From positions 1,116,001 to 1,180,000 of the forward strand of contig NZ_JALJZT010000002.1 of assembly GCF_024171405.1 (NCBI RefSeq): a DNA stretch of 64,000 nucleotides, in the 5' to 3' direction. Shown piece by piece: positions 43,535 through 53,862 of the stretch. A model generated the notes under the pieces. It was not told the origin of the DNA, did no database searches, and saw nothing but the letters and a program-made list of their open reading frames with translations. How positions within the stretch are numbered: the stretch's first letter is position 1; the number at the start of each line of letters is the position of its first letter. A program made the translations under genes and the position numbers. The stretch comes from Qipengyuania citrea (GTDB lineage: Bacteria; Pseudomonadota; Alphaproteobacteria; Sphingomonadales; Sphingomonadaceae).

Positions 43535-45499
43535 TCAGCCGTGCTCGCCCAGCGCCTCGCGTAGCGGGGCGAGCCATGGCTCGTAGGGTTTCCACGCATC
43601 CTGCCCGCTACGGTTGATCGGCTGGCGGACCTGCTCGCTGCTCGCGGTGCGCACCGCGCGGCGGGTCGTGTGGAAGGCAAGGCATTGGTCCTCGAACGGC
43701 AGGCCGAGATAGTCGAGCATGCGGCGCGTCTGCCCTTCGAGATCGTCGAGCACGTCTTCGTGCTGCACGCGCAGGATCTTGCCCGGCAGCACCGCGTCCC
43801 AATGGTCCATCAGTTCGACATAATCGGCATAGTAACGGCCGATCTCGGGCAGGCCGTAGGTGAACTCCTGCCCCTCGGCGAACAGCTGCTTGAAGCCCGA
43901 GAAACAGCAATCCATCGGCGCGCGGCGCGCGTCGATGATCTTCGCATTCGGCAGGATCAGGTGGATCAGGCCGATGTGGCGGAAATTGTTCGGCATCTTG
44001 TCGATGAAGAACGGCGCGCCCTGCCGGTGCACGCGGGTATCCTCGATGAACTTCGCGCCGAAGGCGGAAAACTGTTCGGCGGTCAGGTCATGCAGCACTT
44101 CGGGATAGCGCGACTGCCCTGCCCGGCGCCCGCGCAGGCGGTGGGCCAGCGCGAGGATGTTGGGCAGTTCCAGCGTCCCGTCGATCTGGCTGTGGCTGGC
44201 GAGCACCTGCTCGAGCAGCGTCGAACCCGCGCGCGGCAGGCCGAGAATGAAGATCGGATCGGGTGCCGGATCGCCCGCGCCGTCATGTTTGGCAAACAGC
44301 TCGGGCGTGCAGATGTCGCGCTGCCGGGCCAGTTCGGCGCTCATCGCGTCGGCGCTGTAGCGGGTCTGCGCGCGCTTGAGCGTATTGCCGCGCTCGTAGT
44401 GCACGAAGCTGTCCGCGTAATCGCCGCGGTCTTCTAGCGCCTTGCCCAGCGCAAAGGACAGGTGGACCCGGTCCATGAAGGCGAGATCGGGACGCGCCGC
44501 CTGCTCGCGCATCCGTTCGATCTCGTCGTCGGTGAAGCGATAGGTCTTGAGATTGGCGAGCGCATACCACGCATCGCCATGGTCGGGTTTGGCCGCGAGC
44601 GCCGCCTGATAGCTGGCAACCGCATCCTGCTGAGCGCCAGTGGTCTTGAGCGCATGGCCCTTGCTGGTCAGCGTCGCGGGATCGCGCGGCAGCTTGGCAA
44701 GCACGGCATCGAACAGTTCGAAGGCGCGTTCGTAATCGCCGGTCTGCATGCTCTCGATCGCCAAATGCGACTGGAATAGCGGATTGTCGGGATCGCGCGC
44801 ATGGAGCGCTTCGGCCTGTTCGCGCGCCGCCGCGAATTTCTGCCGCCGCCGCAGCGCATCGATATAGTCGAGCCGGATCTGGATGTTGTCGGGTTCGAAC
44901 GCCTGCGCGCTGTCGAGCAGGAACTCCGCATCGTCGAGAATCCCCAGCTTGATGCCGATCTGCGCCAGCAGCCGCATGCCTTCGACATTGCGCGGATTGG
45001 CACGCAGGAAGTGGCGGCAGATTTCCTCCGCCCGCAGCAGCCGGCCTTCGTGGAGATGGTGGGTGACCGCGACCAGTTCGCGCGGGAGCGCGGCGATACG
45101 TTCGGCCTGCGCGCGGGCCGCCTGTGCTTCGGCGGGGCGTCCGCGGGCCTGTTCGAGCTCGGCCAGCGCGCGCCAGCTCGCATCGAGCGCGGGATTGAAG
45201 CGTGTGGCGCGGCCGAAAGCAGCGATGGCGGCGGGGACATCGCCCGTCGCGCGCGCAAGGTGCCCGGCTTCCTGCCATGCGCGGCCGTATTCGGGCATGG
45301 CGGCGTGGAGCGCCGCCAGATGCCGGTCGGCCTCGTCGAAAAGTTCGAGATAGCGCGCTGCGACCGCGGCCAGATACAGCGCTTCGCCATCAGCCGGATC
45401 ATCGACGAGCAGAGGTTCGACCAGGGCCGATCCCTTGGCGAAATCGCCCGCCTGCAGCGCCTGCTGCGCCTGCGCCAGCCTGTCGTCGCGTGTCGTCAT
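43535..45499 (-). CDS. TPR-containing sulfotransferase family protein
   Basis: The 654-residue protein has tetratricopeptide repeats over about residues 1-350 (EALYLAAVAARYLELFDEAD, GDVPAAIAAFGRATRFNPAL). A sulfotransferase domain follows with the PAPS-binding loop ILGLPRAGSTLLEQVLASH near 415-430. It starts 79 bp after the TonB receptor gene and is probably co-transcribed with it. Such TPR-sulfotransferases are common near TonB receptors in sphingomonads, acceptors unknown. The cytoplasmic location fits the absence of a signal peptide. Confidence 0.9.
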   Translation of the reverse strand: MTTRDDRLAQAQQALQAGDFAKGSALVEPLLVDDPADGEALYLAAVAARYLELFDEADRHLAALHAAMPEYGRAWQEAGHLARATGDVPAAIAAFGRATRFNPALDASWRALAELEQARGRPAEAQAARAQAERIAALPRELVAVTHHLHEGRLLRAEEICRHFLRANPRNVEGMRLLAQIGIKLGILDDAEFLLDSAQAFEPDNIQIRLDYIDALRRRQKFAAAREQAEALHARDPDNPLFQSHLAIESMQTGDYERAFELFDAVLAKLPRDPATLTSKGHALKTTGAQQDAVASYQAALAAKPDHGDAWYALANLKTYRFTDDEIERMREQAARPDLAFMDRVHLSFALGKALEDRGDYADSFVHYERGNTLKRAQTRYSADAMSAELARQRDICTPELFAKHDGAGDPAPDPIFILGLPRAGSTLLEQVLASHSQIDGTLELPNILALAHRLRGRRAGQSRYPEVLHDLTAEQFSAFGAKFIEDTRVHRQGAPFFIDKMPNNFRHIGLIHLILPNAKIIDARRAPMDCCFSGFKQLFAEGQEFTYGLPEIGRYYADYVELMDHWDAVLPGKILRVQHEDVLDDLEGQTRRMLDYLGLPFEDQCLAFHTTRRAVRTASSEQVRQPINRSGQDAWKPYEPWLAPLREALGEHG

Positions 45500-45578
45500 T
45501 GCCTGCGACCCTTACAAAGGGAAACGGCGGAGGCGAACCCGTGTTCGCCCCCGCCGCCCCGTTTTCCAAAGCCAGCGA

Positions 45579-48224
45579 TCAGTAGTCGTAGCCGACCCTG
45601 ATACCGACCGTCAGCGGACGGTTGGTGCTGATCCGTGCGCGATCGTTGACGTAATTGCCCGAGATCTGCGCGCGTTCGTCGAACAGATTGTCGCCGAACA
45701 GCTCGAACTTCCAATTGTCCGAGGTGATCCCGGCGGCGAAATCGACCACGGTGTAGCTGTCGAGCTCGAGCTTGTTGATCTCGATCACATCGGTGAACTT
45801 CGACGCCGAATAGCTGACCTGCGGCTGGACATAAGCGCCCAGCGTCGCGGACAGGTCCCATTCGTAACGGACGCGCAGATTGCCCTGGAACGACGGCGCG
45901 AACGCAAGGTCCGAACCCTCGACGACATCGGACGTCGGGATCAGCACTTCGGTGATCTCGGTATCGAGCACCGAGACGGCACCCGCGACCGTCAGCCCCG
46001 GCGCCGAATAGGGCGCGAAGGTGAAGTCCGCCTCGACGCCCTTGATCCGCGCATCCGCGGCATTGGCCGAGAAGAACAGATTGGTGATCGAGGGATCGAA
46101 GATCGTCGTCTGCAGACGGCTGATGTCGACATAGAAGGCGCTGCCGTTGAAGCGGAACTGGCCATCGGCAAGATCGAGCTTCCAGCCCAGTTCGTAGTTC
46201 TGGACCTCGTCGGTCTCGAGCTCGAACGGCACGGTGAAGCCCGCGCCATTGGTCGCGCCGCCGGGCCGGTTGAGCATGCCGGGACGGAACCCTTCCGAAT
46301 AGGTCAGGTAGAACAGCAGGTCTTCGGTCGGGGTGACCGTTGCCGTCGCCTTGTAGATGAACCCGTCGGTCTTGGCCGTATCGGGCGCGCGGACGGCGTT
46401 GAACACCTGCTGCGCCTGCGTTGCCGAAAGACCTGCTGCCTGGATATCGGCAAGGCTGTCATCGAGGTCGAAGGTCTGCCGCAGCGAGGCATCGCACGAG
46501 CCGATGAAGGTGTATTCGCCGTCGCCATCGTACAGATCGTTCAGATCGGTGCCGAAGGCGTTGGCATCGGTGGCCGCGCCGCTGTTGCAGAAGCTGCCAT
46601 TGGCGCTGCCTTCGAAATCGACTTCGATATCGTAATAGCGCGCGCCCAGCGTGACGGTGAGCAGGTCGGGTACGATGTCGAAGCTGGCTTCACCGAAGAT
46701 GCCCCACTGCTCGTCCGTCCGGCGGATGTCGTTGCGGAAGATCGTTTCGGCGGGGAACGGGCCGGGATCGGTGGTGAACCCTTCCTGCGGGAAGTTCGGG
46801 GCAAACGGGCCGAAGGGCTGCGCAAGGACATTGCCCGGATAGGCGAAGTCATTGCGTTCCTTCAGCTCGAGGTCCGAATAGAACCCGCCTGCCGTCACGC
46901 GCCAGCGGTTTTCCGCCGGCGTGCTGAAACGCAGTTCCTGCGTGAACACAGTCGTCTTGCTGGCCGAGGTCACATAGAGGTTGGGTGCCTGGCAGGTCCC
47001 GCTCGGATCGGCCGCGCCGGGATAGCTGACGCTGCCGTCGCAGATGTAATACGGCAGGTACTGGCCGACGAAGAGATAGTCCGAATAGTCGACGCGCTGT
47101 TCGGTCTCACGATCGGTGTAGGCACCAGTATAGACCACATCGAGCATCGCCAGGCGGCCTTCGACCGTCCAGCTGGTGTTCGAGAAATCGTCTTCGAGCC
47201 GGTCTTCCTCGTAGCGCTGGATTTCGAGGTCATCGAGACCGCCGAGTTCGGGATCGGCGAAGAACACGCCGTCGCTTTCGACGCTCTGGCGCGAATGCGC
47301 GACGGTCACGGTCCAGTCGGGGGTGATTTCCCACAGCGCGGTCGCCCGGAAGCCGGCGTATTGCGTGTCGTTGAAATCGTCTTCGACCATGCCGGCGTTG
47401 TCGGCATCGATGAAGTTCACGTTCGACAGATCGGCGCCGGCCTGGAAGCCGCCGCGCAGCGGGCTGACGGGCACGCCGTTCGAACGCACCGTTCCGGCGG
47501 GACGGAAGCGGGCGCTTTCGCTGGCGTTGCGGGTGCCCGCGACATTGTCGACATAGCCGCCCTGATCGTCGAGATAGACCACACCACGCAGCGCGAAGGT
47601 GTCGGTGACGGGCACATTGACCATCGCATCGACCTTGTAGCTCGACTCACCGCCCTTGGTGAAGGACACGCCGGTGTTGAACCCGGCATCGAAGCCGCCA
47701 AGGTCGGGCTTGTTGGTGATCAGGCGAACGACGCCGGCCTGCGAACTGGCACCGAACAGCGTGCCCTGCGGACCCGAGAGCACTTCGATCCGCGCCAGAT
47801 CGGCGGCATAGACATCGAGGTTGCGGCCCGGCTGCGCGAGCGGCTGCTCGTCGAGATACATGGCGACATTGGGCGCGAGACCCGCGACGCCCGCAGTGGT
47901 GAGGTTGGGCGTGGTCGAGGCAAGGCCGCGAATATAGATCGTGCTCTGGCCCGGGCCGCTACCGCCCGCAGTGACGGTCGGCAGTTGCTCGAGGTAATCC
48001 TCGAAGGTGTCGATGGCGAGCTCTTCGAGCCCTTCTTCGCCGATCGCGGAAACCGACACGGGCACGTCCTGCAAATCTTCGCTGCGCTTCTGCGCGGTGA
48101 CGATGATGACGTTGACGCCGCCCTGGCGTTCCTGCGTGGCAGGCGCGGTGTCTTGCGCCGCAACAGGTGCGGCGGATGCAATAGCCAGCGCGCCCAATGA
48201 CGCACCGCTTACAAGATATTTCAT
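45579..48224 (-). CDS. TonB-dependent receptor
   Basis: The 881-residue outer-membrane protein has a signal peptide (VAAQ near residue 23), a TonB box-like VIIVTAQKRSEDLQDVPVSV, a plug domain (LPTVTAGGSGPGQSTIYIRG, RIEVLSGPQGTLFGAS) and a barrel ending in GYDY. This plug type is common in sphingomonad receptors for complex carbon compounds. The ligand cannot be assigned. The upstream intergenic region is AT-rich with inverted repeats; the TPR-sulfotransferase gene follows. Confidence 0.93.
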   Translation of the reverse strand: MKYLVSGASLGALAIASAAPVAAQDTAPATQERQGGVNVIIVTAQKRSEDLQDVPVSVSAIGEEGLEELAIDTFEDYLEQLPTVTAGGSGPGQSTIYIRGLASTTPNLTTAGVAGLAPNVAMYLDEQPLAQPGRNLDVYAADLARIEVLSGPQGTLFGASSQAGVVRLITNKPDLGGFDAGFNTGVSFTKGGESSYKVDAMVNVPVTDTFALRGVVYLDDQGGYVDNVAGTRNASESARFRPAGTVRSNGVPVSPLRGGFQAGADLSNVNFIDADNAGMVEDDFNDTQYAGFRATALWEITPDWTVTVAHSRQSVESDGVFFADPELGGLDDLEIQRYEEDRLEDDFSNTSWTVEGRLAMLDVVYTGAYTDRETEQRVDYSDYLFVGQYLPYYICDGSVSYPGAADPSGTCQAPNLYVTSASKTTVFTQELRFSTPAENRWRVTAGGFYSDLELKERNDFAYPGNVLAQPFGPFAPNFPQEGFTTDPGPFPAETIFRNDIRRTDEQWGIFGEASFDIVPDLLTVTLGARYYDIEVDFEGSANGSFCNSGAATDANAFGTDLNDLYDGDGEYTFIGSCDASLRQTFDLDDSLADIQAAGLSATQAQQVFNAVRAPDTAKTDGFIYKATATVTPTEDLLFYLTYSEGFRPGMLNRPGGATNGAGFTVPFELETDEVQNYELGWKLDLADGQFRFNGSAFYVDISRLQTTIFDPSITNLFFSANAADARIKGVEADFTFAPYSAPGLTVAGAVSVLDTEITEVLIPTSDVVEGSDLAFAPSFQGNLRVRYEWDLSATLGAYVQPQVSYSASKFTDVIEINKLELDSYTVVDFAAGITSDNWKFELFGDNLFDERAQISGNYVNDRARISTNRPLTVGIRVGYDY

Positions 48225-48598
48225 TTCGGGAAGCCCTCGCTCTCGATTATGTCTCAATTGCCTCGCGGACAGACCCCGGTCCGACCGGCAAAAACAGGGC
48301 GCGAATTCAGATTGAACTCTTCGCCCTCGAAAGCAGTAACAAGCTAAATCGAACGCGACCACCGGAGACACCGGATAGGCGGGGGATTATGGTCACGCCT
48401 GTGACATCGAAACAACATTTAATTCCGCCAGACAGATTACTTTTTCACTCTGTCATGAAAATCCCAAATATTCATTTTGGGGACTTATAATTTGAAATTG
48501 CGCCTGGACTTTACTTATATGATGCGCAAATACCCACCAAGTGGCCGCGGATATCCATTTCGATCCGCCACCAATTGCCCAAAACTCTAGGAAAACGG
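48225..48598. other. 374-bp intergenic region with inverted repeats
   Basis: No gene is seen. The left part must hold the promoter of the TonB receptor gene. GACAGA-N12-TCTGTC (48431-48454) is a perfect inverted repeat that could be an operator. CCCAAA/TTTGGG (48463-48482) forms a weak hairpin followed by T's on the minus strand and may terminate the BCCT transcript. The region is clearly more AT-rich than its surroundings. Confidence 0.45.
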
Positions 48599-50281
48599 TT
48601 ACTTGCCGGCAGCGATTTCGTTGCAGGCCTGCGCAGTAGTGGGCACCCCGTGATGCTTGCGCCGCAGGTCGTAGGCCACCGCCTTGAGGATCGCGACGCC
48701 CATGATCGCCACCACGAAGCTGAACGGCAGAGCGCCGATGATCATGGTGATGCGGATCGCATCGATCCCGCCGAGGATCAGCATGCTGCCGACCACGAAG
48801 GCCAGTGCCGCACCCCAGAACAGGATGTGATGACGCCGCTCGCCTTCGCTTTCCCCAGCCCCATTGATCGTGTTGACGATCAGGATGGCGCTGTCGGCGG
48901 AGGTGATGAGGTAGGTCATCAGCAGGAGCACCACGAGGCCCGACACGACCGAAGCTATAGCGGGGTCGAGAAGCACCGCCAGCGTGGCGAACAATTGGTC
49001 CGAGATCCCCGCCTCGAGAATGCTGCCCTGCGCCGCGCCGCTCAGTTCGAGATCGATCGCGGTCCCGCCGACGATGGTCATCCACGCAAAGCACATCAGC
49101 GAGGGCACGAGGATCACGCCGAGAACATATTCGCGGATCGTCCGTCCGCGCGAGATGCGCGCGATGAACATGCCCACGAACGGCGCGAAGGCGATCCACC
49201 AGGCCCAGTAGAATACCGACCAGTCGAGCTGCCATTGCACCAGCGCATCGCCGAATTCACCGCCGCCCTGGAACAGGGTCAGCGAATTCGGAACGAGCGT
49301 GCGGATGTAATCCCACGTGCCCACACCCAGCAGTTTCAGGCCGTAGAGGCCCGAGCCGGCGACGAGGAAGAGCGCCAGCAGTGCGAAAGACAGGCCCATG
49401 TTGAGATTGGAGAGCCATTTGATCCCCCGGCCCACGCCGGAGAGCGCGCTCAGCGTGGAGGCACCGACCAGCACGAAAAGCGCGACGATCACCGCGAGGG
49501 CGGAGGACGACCCGTCGGGATCGAGCAACCAGTCGCCCAGTCCCAGGCGGGCGAGACCGGCGACAAACTGCTCCACGCCAAGGCCCATTGTTACCGCCAC
49601 GCCGAGGATGGTCGCAACGACCGCGACGATATCGACGACATGGCCCCACCCGCCCGAGAGACGCAGGCCGAACAGCGGTGCGAGCGCCGAGCGGATGGTC
49701 AGCGGCAGATCGCGGCGATAGGCGACATAGCCGATCGCCAGCCCGACCAGCGCATAGGTGCCCCAGGCGGCGAAGCCCCAGTGGAGGAAGGTATAGACAT
49801 AGGCGGGACGGATCGCTTCGGCGGTCTGCGCCTCGATGGTACCGCGGATAATGTCGGGATTGTTTGCGAAATGCGCCATCGGCTCGCCGGTCGAATAGGT
49901 GAGCATGCCGATCCCGATGCCCGCGCCGAACAGCATGGCGAACCACGAGAAGCGCCCGAACTCGGGTTTCTCCCCGGGATTGCCGATGCGCAGGCTGCCC
50001 GACTGCGGGACGATCGCGAGCACGAAACACACCAGCATCAGGAACGCCACAAGATAGACGTACCAGCCGGAGAACGTGGCGATGATGCTCGAATTGGCAG
50101 CGGTGAGCGTCTCGCTCGCGCTGACCGGAAAGAAGATCGCCCACATGATCAGCAGCGAGACGATGATCTTCGAGGGGATCGTCACTTCACGACTGAAGCC
50201 ATCGTAAAATCCGCGGGAGGCGGTCTTGATCGGTAAATCTATCAGCGGAGGCTCGACTGGATAATCGGTCTCGGCTGTCAT
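48599..50281 (-). CDS. BCCT family transporter (betaine/choline/carnitine type)
   Basis: The 560-residue protein has 12 hydrophobic helices and the BCCT signature region WAWWIAFAPFVGMFIARISR plus GRTIREYVLGVI. The helix 4-type segment with glycines GAGIGIGMLTYSTGEP is also present. It carries betaine- or related quaternary-ammonium compounds, driven by Na+ or H+; the exact substrate is open. ATG 50281 follows AGGAG. Confidence 0.93.
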   Translation of the reverse strand: MTAETDYPVEPPLIDLPIKTASRGFYDGFSREVTIPSKIIVSLLIMWAIFFPVSASETLTAANSSIIATFSGWYVYLVAFLMLVCFVLAIVPQSGSLRIGNPGEKPEFGRFSWFAMLFGAGIGIGMLTYSTGEPMAHFANNPDIIRGTIEAQTAEAIRPAYVYTFLHWGFAAWGTYALVGLAIGYVAYRRDLPLTIRSALAPLFGLRLSGGWGHVVDIVAVVATILGVAVTMGLGVEQFVAGLARLGLGDWLLDPDGSSSALAVIVALFVLVGASTLSALSGVGRGIKWLSNLNMGLSFALLALFLVAGSGLYGLKLLGVGTWDYIRTLVPNSLTLFQGGGEFGDALVQWQLDWSVFYWAWWIAFAPFVGMFIARISRGRTIREYVLGVILVPSLMCFAWMTIVGGTAIDLELSGAAQGSILEAGISDQLFATLAVLLDPAIASVVSGLVVLLLMTYLITSADSAILIVNTINGAGESEGERRHHILFWGAALAFVVGSMLILGGIDAIRITMIIGALPFSFVVAIMGVAILKAVAYDLRRKHHGVPTTAQACNEIAAGK

Positions 50282-50401
50282 GCTATCTCCTGCCCTTGCA
50301 CACCCTGGCGGGTGCGAAGTGGTCGTATGTTTCGGGGGGACCGTGTGGGGGAAGCATAGAAAGCGGGGCGCAAGATGCAAACGTCTTGTCCCCGAAACGC
50401 A

Positions 50402-50429
50402 GAAGGGCCGCCCATCGGGGCGACCCTTC
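50402..50429 (-). terminator. Hairpin after the small glycine-rich protein gene
   Basis: GAAGGGCCGCCC (50402-50413) pairs with GGGCGACCCTTC (50418-50429), one mismatch, loop of four. It lies just downstream of the minus-strand gene ending at 50456. The minus-strand sequence after it is only mildly T-rich. Confidence 0.55.
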
Positions 50430-50455
50430 GCTAGTCCAAAACGGACGAGACGGTG

Positions 50456-50719
50456 TCAGGCAGCCTTGGCCTTGGCCGTGCCCGCGGGCGCCGTCGAGGT
50501 GTGCGGCGGGGTGGTGGTGTCGTCGCCCGCCTGCTTCTTGTCGATGACCTTCTTGACGACGTAGCCGCCAACGCCGAGCGCAACCATTGCAGGCAGGCTC
50601 ATGCGGCGCAGGACGCTGGTGGCGACCACGCCGAGCGCGGCACCGCTGGCGCCCCCGATACTGCCGGTTTGCTTGGCGAGCCTGTCGCCGACGAATGCTC
50701 CGATTACCTTGCCGATCAT
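50456..50719 (-). CDS. Small glycine-rich hypothetical protein
   Basis: The 87-residue protein has a Gly/Ala-rich N-terminal half (GAFVGDRLAKQTGSIGGASGAALG), a hydrophobic segment at about 42-56, a short KKVIDKK stretch and a Thr/Pro/Ala-rich tail. The glycine-zipper-like pattern suggests membrane association. GGAG precedes ATG 50719. It lies between the BCCT and TetR genes on the same strand. No function is known. Confidence 0.65.
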   Translation of the reverse strand: MIGKVIGAFVGDRLAKQTGSIGGASGAALGVVATSVLRRMSLPAMVALGVGGYVVKKVIDKKQAGDDTTTPPHTSTAPAGTAKAKAA

Positions 50720-50779
50720 GTCGATTTCTCCTTTGGAAAACCAACGGCCCCGCCGCCCGGTGGTTCCAGAGAAGCGAGG

Positions 50780-51391
50780 CTAGCGCCCGATCCCCTGCGT
50801 CAGCAAGATATTGGCACGGCGCGCGATTTCCGCGAAATCGGGGTCGCCCTCGCGTCCCCAGATGACATAGCGCAGACCGAGGAACACATTCATCCCCATC
50901 AGCGCCCAGGCTTCGGGTGTCCCCAGCCCCGGGACGAATTCGCCACTCTCGCCGCCCTGCCTGAGCCGCTCCTCGATGCGGGCGCCGATGGTTTCGTAAT
51001 GCGTACGGTAGCTGTCCGGATCGACGAATTCGGCTTCGTCGATAATGCGGTAGATTTCCTTGTGCTCGGCGGCGAATTCCAGAAAGGCGCGCAGCGCGGC
51101 GCGTTCGATCTCGAGTGCACCCATCGACGGGTCGAGCGCCTCGCGCGCCGCCTTGCCGACGCCCGCGCTCATATCGGAAACCAGCGCGCGGAAGACCGCA
51201 TCCTTGCTGTCGAAATAGGTATAGAACGTGCCCAGCGCGACGCCGGCACAGCGGGTGATCCCGCTGATCGAGGCTTCGTGAAACCCCTTGTCGGCAAATT
51301 CGGTCGCGGCTGCATCGAGCAGTTTGCGCAGCGTTATGCGCCCACGCTCGGTGCGCGGCGTCTTGTCGCTCGGGCGGTGCGTTGCGGCCAA
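50780..51391 (-). CDS. TetR/AcrR family transcriptional regulator
   Basis: The 203-residue protein has the TetR helix-turn-helix: LLDAAATEFADKGFHEASIS, then GVALGTFYTYFDSKDAVF. A variable ligand-binding helical domain follows. The start appears to be TTG at 51391, six bases after GAAGGGA; no ATG lies upstream of the HTH. It is divergent from a TonB receptor gene (126 bp) and probably controls that receptor and possibly the adjacent genes. Confidence 0.9.
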   Translation of the reverse strand: MAATHRPSDKTPRTERGRITLRKLLDAAATEFADKGFHEASISGITRCAGVALGTFYTYFDSKDAVFRALVSDMSAGVGKAAREALDPSMGALEIERAALRAFLEFAAEHKEIYRIIDEAEFVDPDSYRTHYETIGARIEERLRQGGESGEFVPGLGTPEAWALMGMNVFLGLRYVIWGREGDPDFAEIARRANILLTQGIGR

Positions 51392-51516
51392 TGTCGATCC
51401 CTTCGAATGCGCGGCCAGCCTATCAAATCGCACCCCCTGCGCAACAACAAACTTGAAAGGTGGTTCAGGTTTCAGTATTATGCCCTCAACAAGATAATCG
51501 GGAGGGAGATACCGAA

Positions 51517-53847
51517 ATGCGTCCGACACAGATTCTAACCGCCAGCCTGCTTTGCGGTGCAGCGACCGCGGCACTTGCCGCAGCCCCTGCACAGGCCCAA
51601 TCCGCCAGTGACGAAATCGCCGAGGCCGCACCCGCTGCCGACGACAATGTCATCATCGTCACCGCGCGCCGGCGCGAGGAGCGGCTGATCGACGTGCCGG
51701 TGGCCGTTACCGCAATCAGCGGCGAAGAGCTTTCGCGGCGCGGTGCGCTCGACATTACCGATGTCGGCCAGAGCGTGCCCAACGTCACTCTCGAAGCCAG
51801 CCGAGCGACCAATTCGACGCTGTCGGCCTTTATCCGCGGGATCGGCCAGCAGGACCCCGTTTCGGGCTTCGAACAGGGCGTCGGCATCTATCTCGACGAT
51901 GTCTATCTCAACCGCCCGCAAGCCGCCGTGCTGGATATCTATGATGTCGAGCGCATCGAAGTCCTGCGCGGTCCGCAGGGCACGCTCTATGGTCGCAACA
52001 CGATCGGCGGCGCGGTCAAATACGTCACGCGGCGCCTGCCGCTCGATCCCTCGATCGAAGTGCGCGCGACTTACGGCACCGACGACCAGGCCGAAGGCGT
52101 AATTACCGCCTCGGCGCCGATCAGTGATCTGGTTCGCGTCGGCGGATCGGTCGCGCGGCTGTCGCGCGGTGGGTTCGGCGACAACCTCACCACCGGTCTG
52201 GAAAACTACAATAAGGATATCTGGGGCGGCCGGATGAGCCTCGAGGTCGGCGGCTACGGCGAGCCCGGCTTCATCCGCATCCAGGGCGATTACACCAAGG
52301 ATACGAGCGATCCGCGCGGCGGCCATCGGCTCATCCCTGGGCTGGTGTCGGGCGCGCCCGTGCTCGACAATGTCTTCGACACGCGCGGGGCGCTCAACGA
52401 TCCCGAGCAAGAGGTCGAATCCTACGGTCTGGCGATGCATGCCGAAATCGAGCTGAGCGACGCGCTGACGCTGCGGTCGATTTCCGCCTGGCGCAAGGAT
52501 GACAGCTATTCGCCGATCGATTTCGATGCGCTCCCCGCGGTCGATCTCGACGTGCCCGGCGCCTATCTCAACGAACAGATCAGCCAGGAATTCCAGCTTC
52601 TGTGGGATAATGACGGACCGTTCGCCGGGCTGCTCGGCTTCTACTACCTCGATGCCAAGGCGGACACGCTGTTCGATGTGCGTATCTTCACCACCTTCGC
52701 CGGCCTGACCGCTTTCACCCAGGCGAATGTCGATACCGAAACCTTCGCCATCTTCGGCGACTTCACCTATGATCTGACTGACCAGTTCAGCCTGTCGGTC
52801 GGCGGACGCTATACCTGGGACGAACGCAGCGCGGAAATCTTGCGGCAGAACTATCTCGGCGGCGGGTCGCCCGAGTTCGGCGGGGCGGGCGTACCCTTCG
52901 GGGCCGCAAGCACCGATTTCAACGGCAGCCGCGAGTTCAAGAAGTTCACGCCGCGTGCCTCGCTCAGCTTCATGCCGACGCCCGATCACAATATCTACGC
53001 CAGCTATTCGAAGGGCTTCAAGGGCGGCGGCTTCGACCCGCGTGGGGTCGGCACCAACGCACCGGCAGCTACGCCGGGGGCGCCGACCGATGCCGAAGTG
53101 GCCGCGTTCCTCAGCTTCGCACCCGAAGAGGTCGATAGCTACGAAATCGGCTACAAGGGCAATATCGGCATTCTCAACATCGCCGCCGCAGCCTTCTATG
53201 CGGACTACACCGATGTGCAGATACCGGGTTCGGTCGCCTGTGAAGTGGGCGGATTGCCCAGCTTCTGCGGCGTCGTATCGAATGCCGGCAAGGCGACCTT
53301 CAAGGGGGTCGAACTGGAAGCCAATGCCCGCTTCGGCGGTGGTTTCGGCCTTGCTGGGTCGCTCGGCTACATCGACGCGCAATACGATGAATACATCACC
53401 AATATCGGCAACACGCCGACCGATGTCGCCGGATTCCGCGTGGTCCAGAACACGCCAGAGGTAACCGGCAGCATCACTGCCAGTTACGATACGCCGGTTG
53501 GCGCAGGCGATCTCTATCTGGGAACGACGCTGTCCTATCGCAGCAAGACCAGCCAGTTCGAAATCCCCAACCCCTATCTCGACCAGGGCGGCTATGCGCT
53601 GCTCGACGCGAGCGTGGTCTATAGCGCGCCCGACGATCGCTGGAGCGTGGGGCTGTACGGGAAGAACCTGCTCGACAAGGAATACAAGACCAGCGGCTAC
53701 ACCTTCGTTGCCACCGATCCGGTCACCGGCGACATCGTCAATGGTGCCAATGGGTTCCCCGTCCCGACGCTCGGGCCCGAGGGTACGCTTACGGCGTTCT
53801 ACGGCAACCCGCGGCAGGTCTTCGCCACGGTTACCTTCAGCTACTGA
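51517..53847 (+). CDS. TonB-dependent receptor
   Basis: The 776-residue protein has a signal peptide (AQAQ near 24), a TonB box-like segment VIIVTARRREERLIDVPVAV, a plug (ATNSTLSAFIRGIGQQDPV, RIEVLRGPQGTLYGRNTIGG) and a barrel ending in FATVTFSY. It is similar in type to the receptor at 45579-48224. GGGAGGGAG precedes ATG 51517. The divergent TetR gene is a likely regulator and the sulfotransferase gene is convergent downstream. Confidence 0.94.
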   Translation: MRPTQILTASLLCGAATAALAAAPAQAQSASDEIAEAAPAADDNVIIVTARRREERLIDVPVAVTAISGEELSRRGALDITDVGQSVPNVTLEASRATNSTLSAFIRGIGQQDPVSGFEQGVGIYLDDVYLNRPQAAVLDIYDVERIEVLRGPQGTLYGRNTIGGAVKYVTRRLPLDPSIEVRATYGTDDQAEGVITASAPISDLVRVGGSVARLSRGGFGDNLTTGLENYNKDIWGGRMSLEVGGYGEPGFIRIQGDYTKDTSDPRGGHRLIPGLVSGAPVLDNVFDTRGALNDPEQEVESYGLAMHAEIELSDALTLRSISAWRKDDSYSPIDFDALPAVDLDVPGAYLNEQISQEFQLLWDNDGPFAGLLGFYYLDAKADTLFDVRIFTTFAGLTAFTQANVDTETFAIFGDFTYDLTDQFSLSVGGRYTWDERSAEILRQNYLGGGSPEFGGAGVPFGAASTDFNGSREFKKFTPRASLSFMPTPDHNIYASYSKGFKGGGFDPRGVGTNAPAATPGAPTDAEVAAFLSFAPEEVDSYEIGYKGNIGILNIAAAAFYADYTDVQIPGSVACEVGGLPSFCGVVSNAGKATFKGVELEANARFGGGFGLAGSLGYIDAQYDEYITNIGNTPTDVAGFRVVQNTPEVTGSITASYDTPVGAGDLYLGTTLSYRSKTSQFEIPNPYLDQGGYALLDASVVYSAPDDRWSVGLYGKNLLDKEYKTSGYTFVATDPVTGDIVNGANGFPVPTLGPEGTLTAFYGNPRQVFATVTFSY

Positions 53848-53862
53848 TCGACTGAGATTGGC

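Noticed and set aside
45435..48200. A 921-codon plus-strand frame
   Set aside because: It is antisense to a clear TonB receptor whose signal peptide and plug motifs are intact. The long open frame reflects codon bias.
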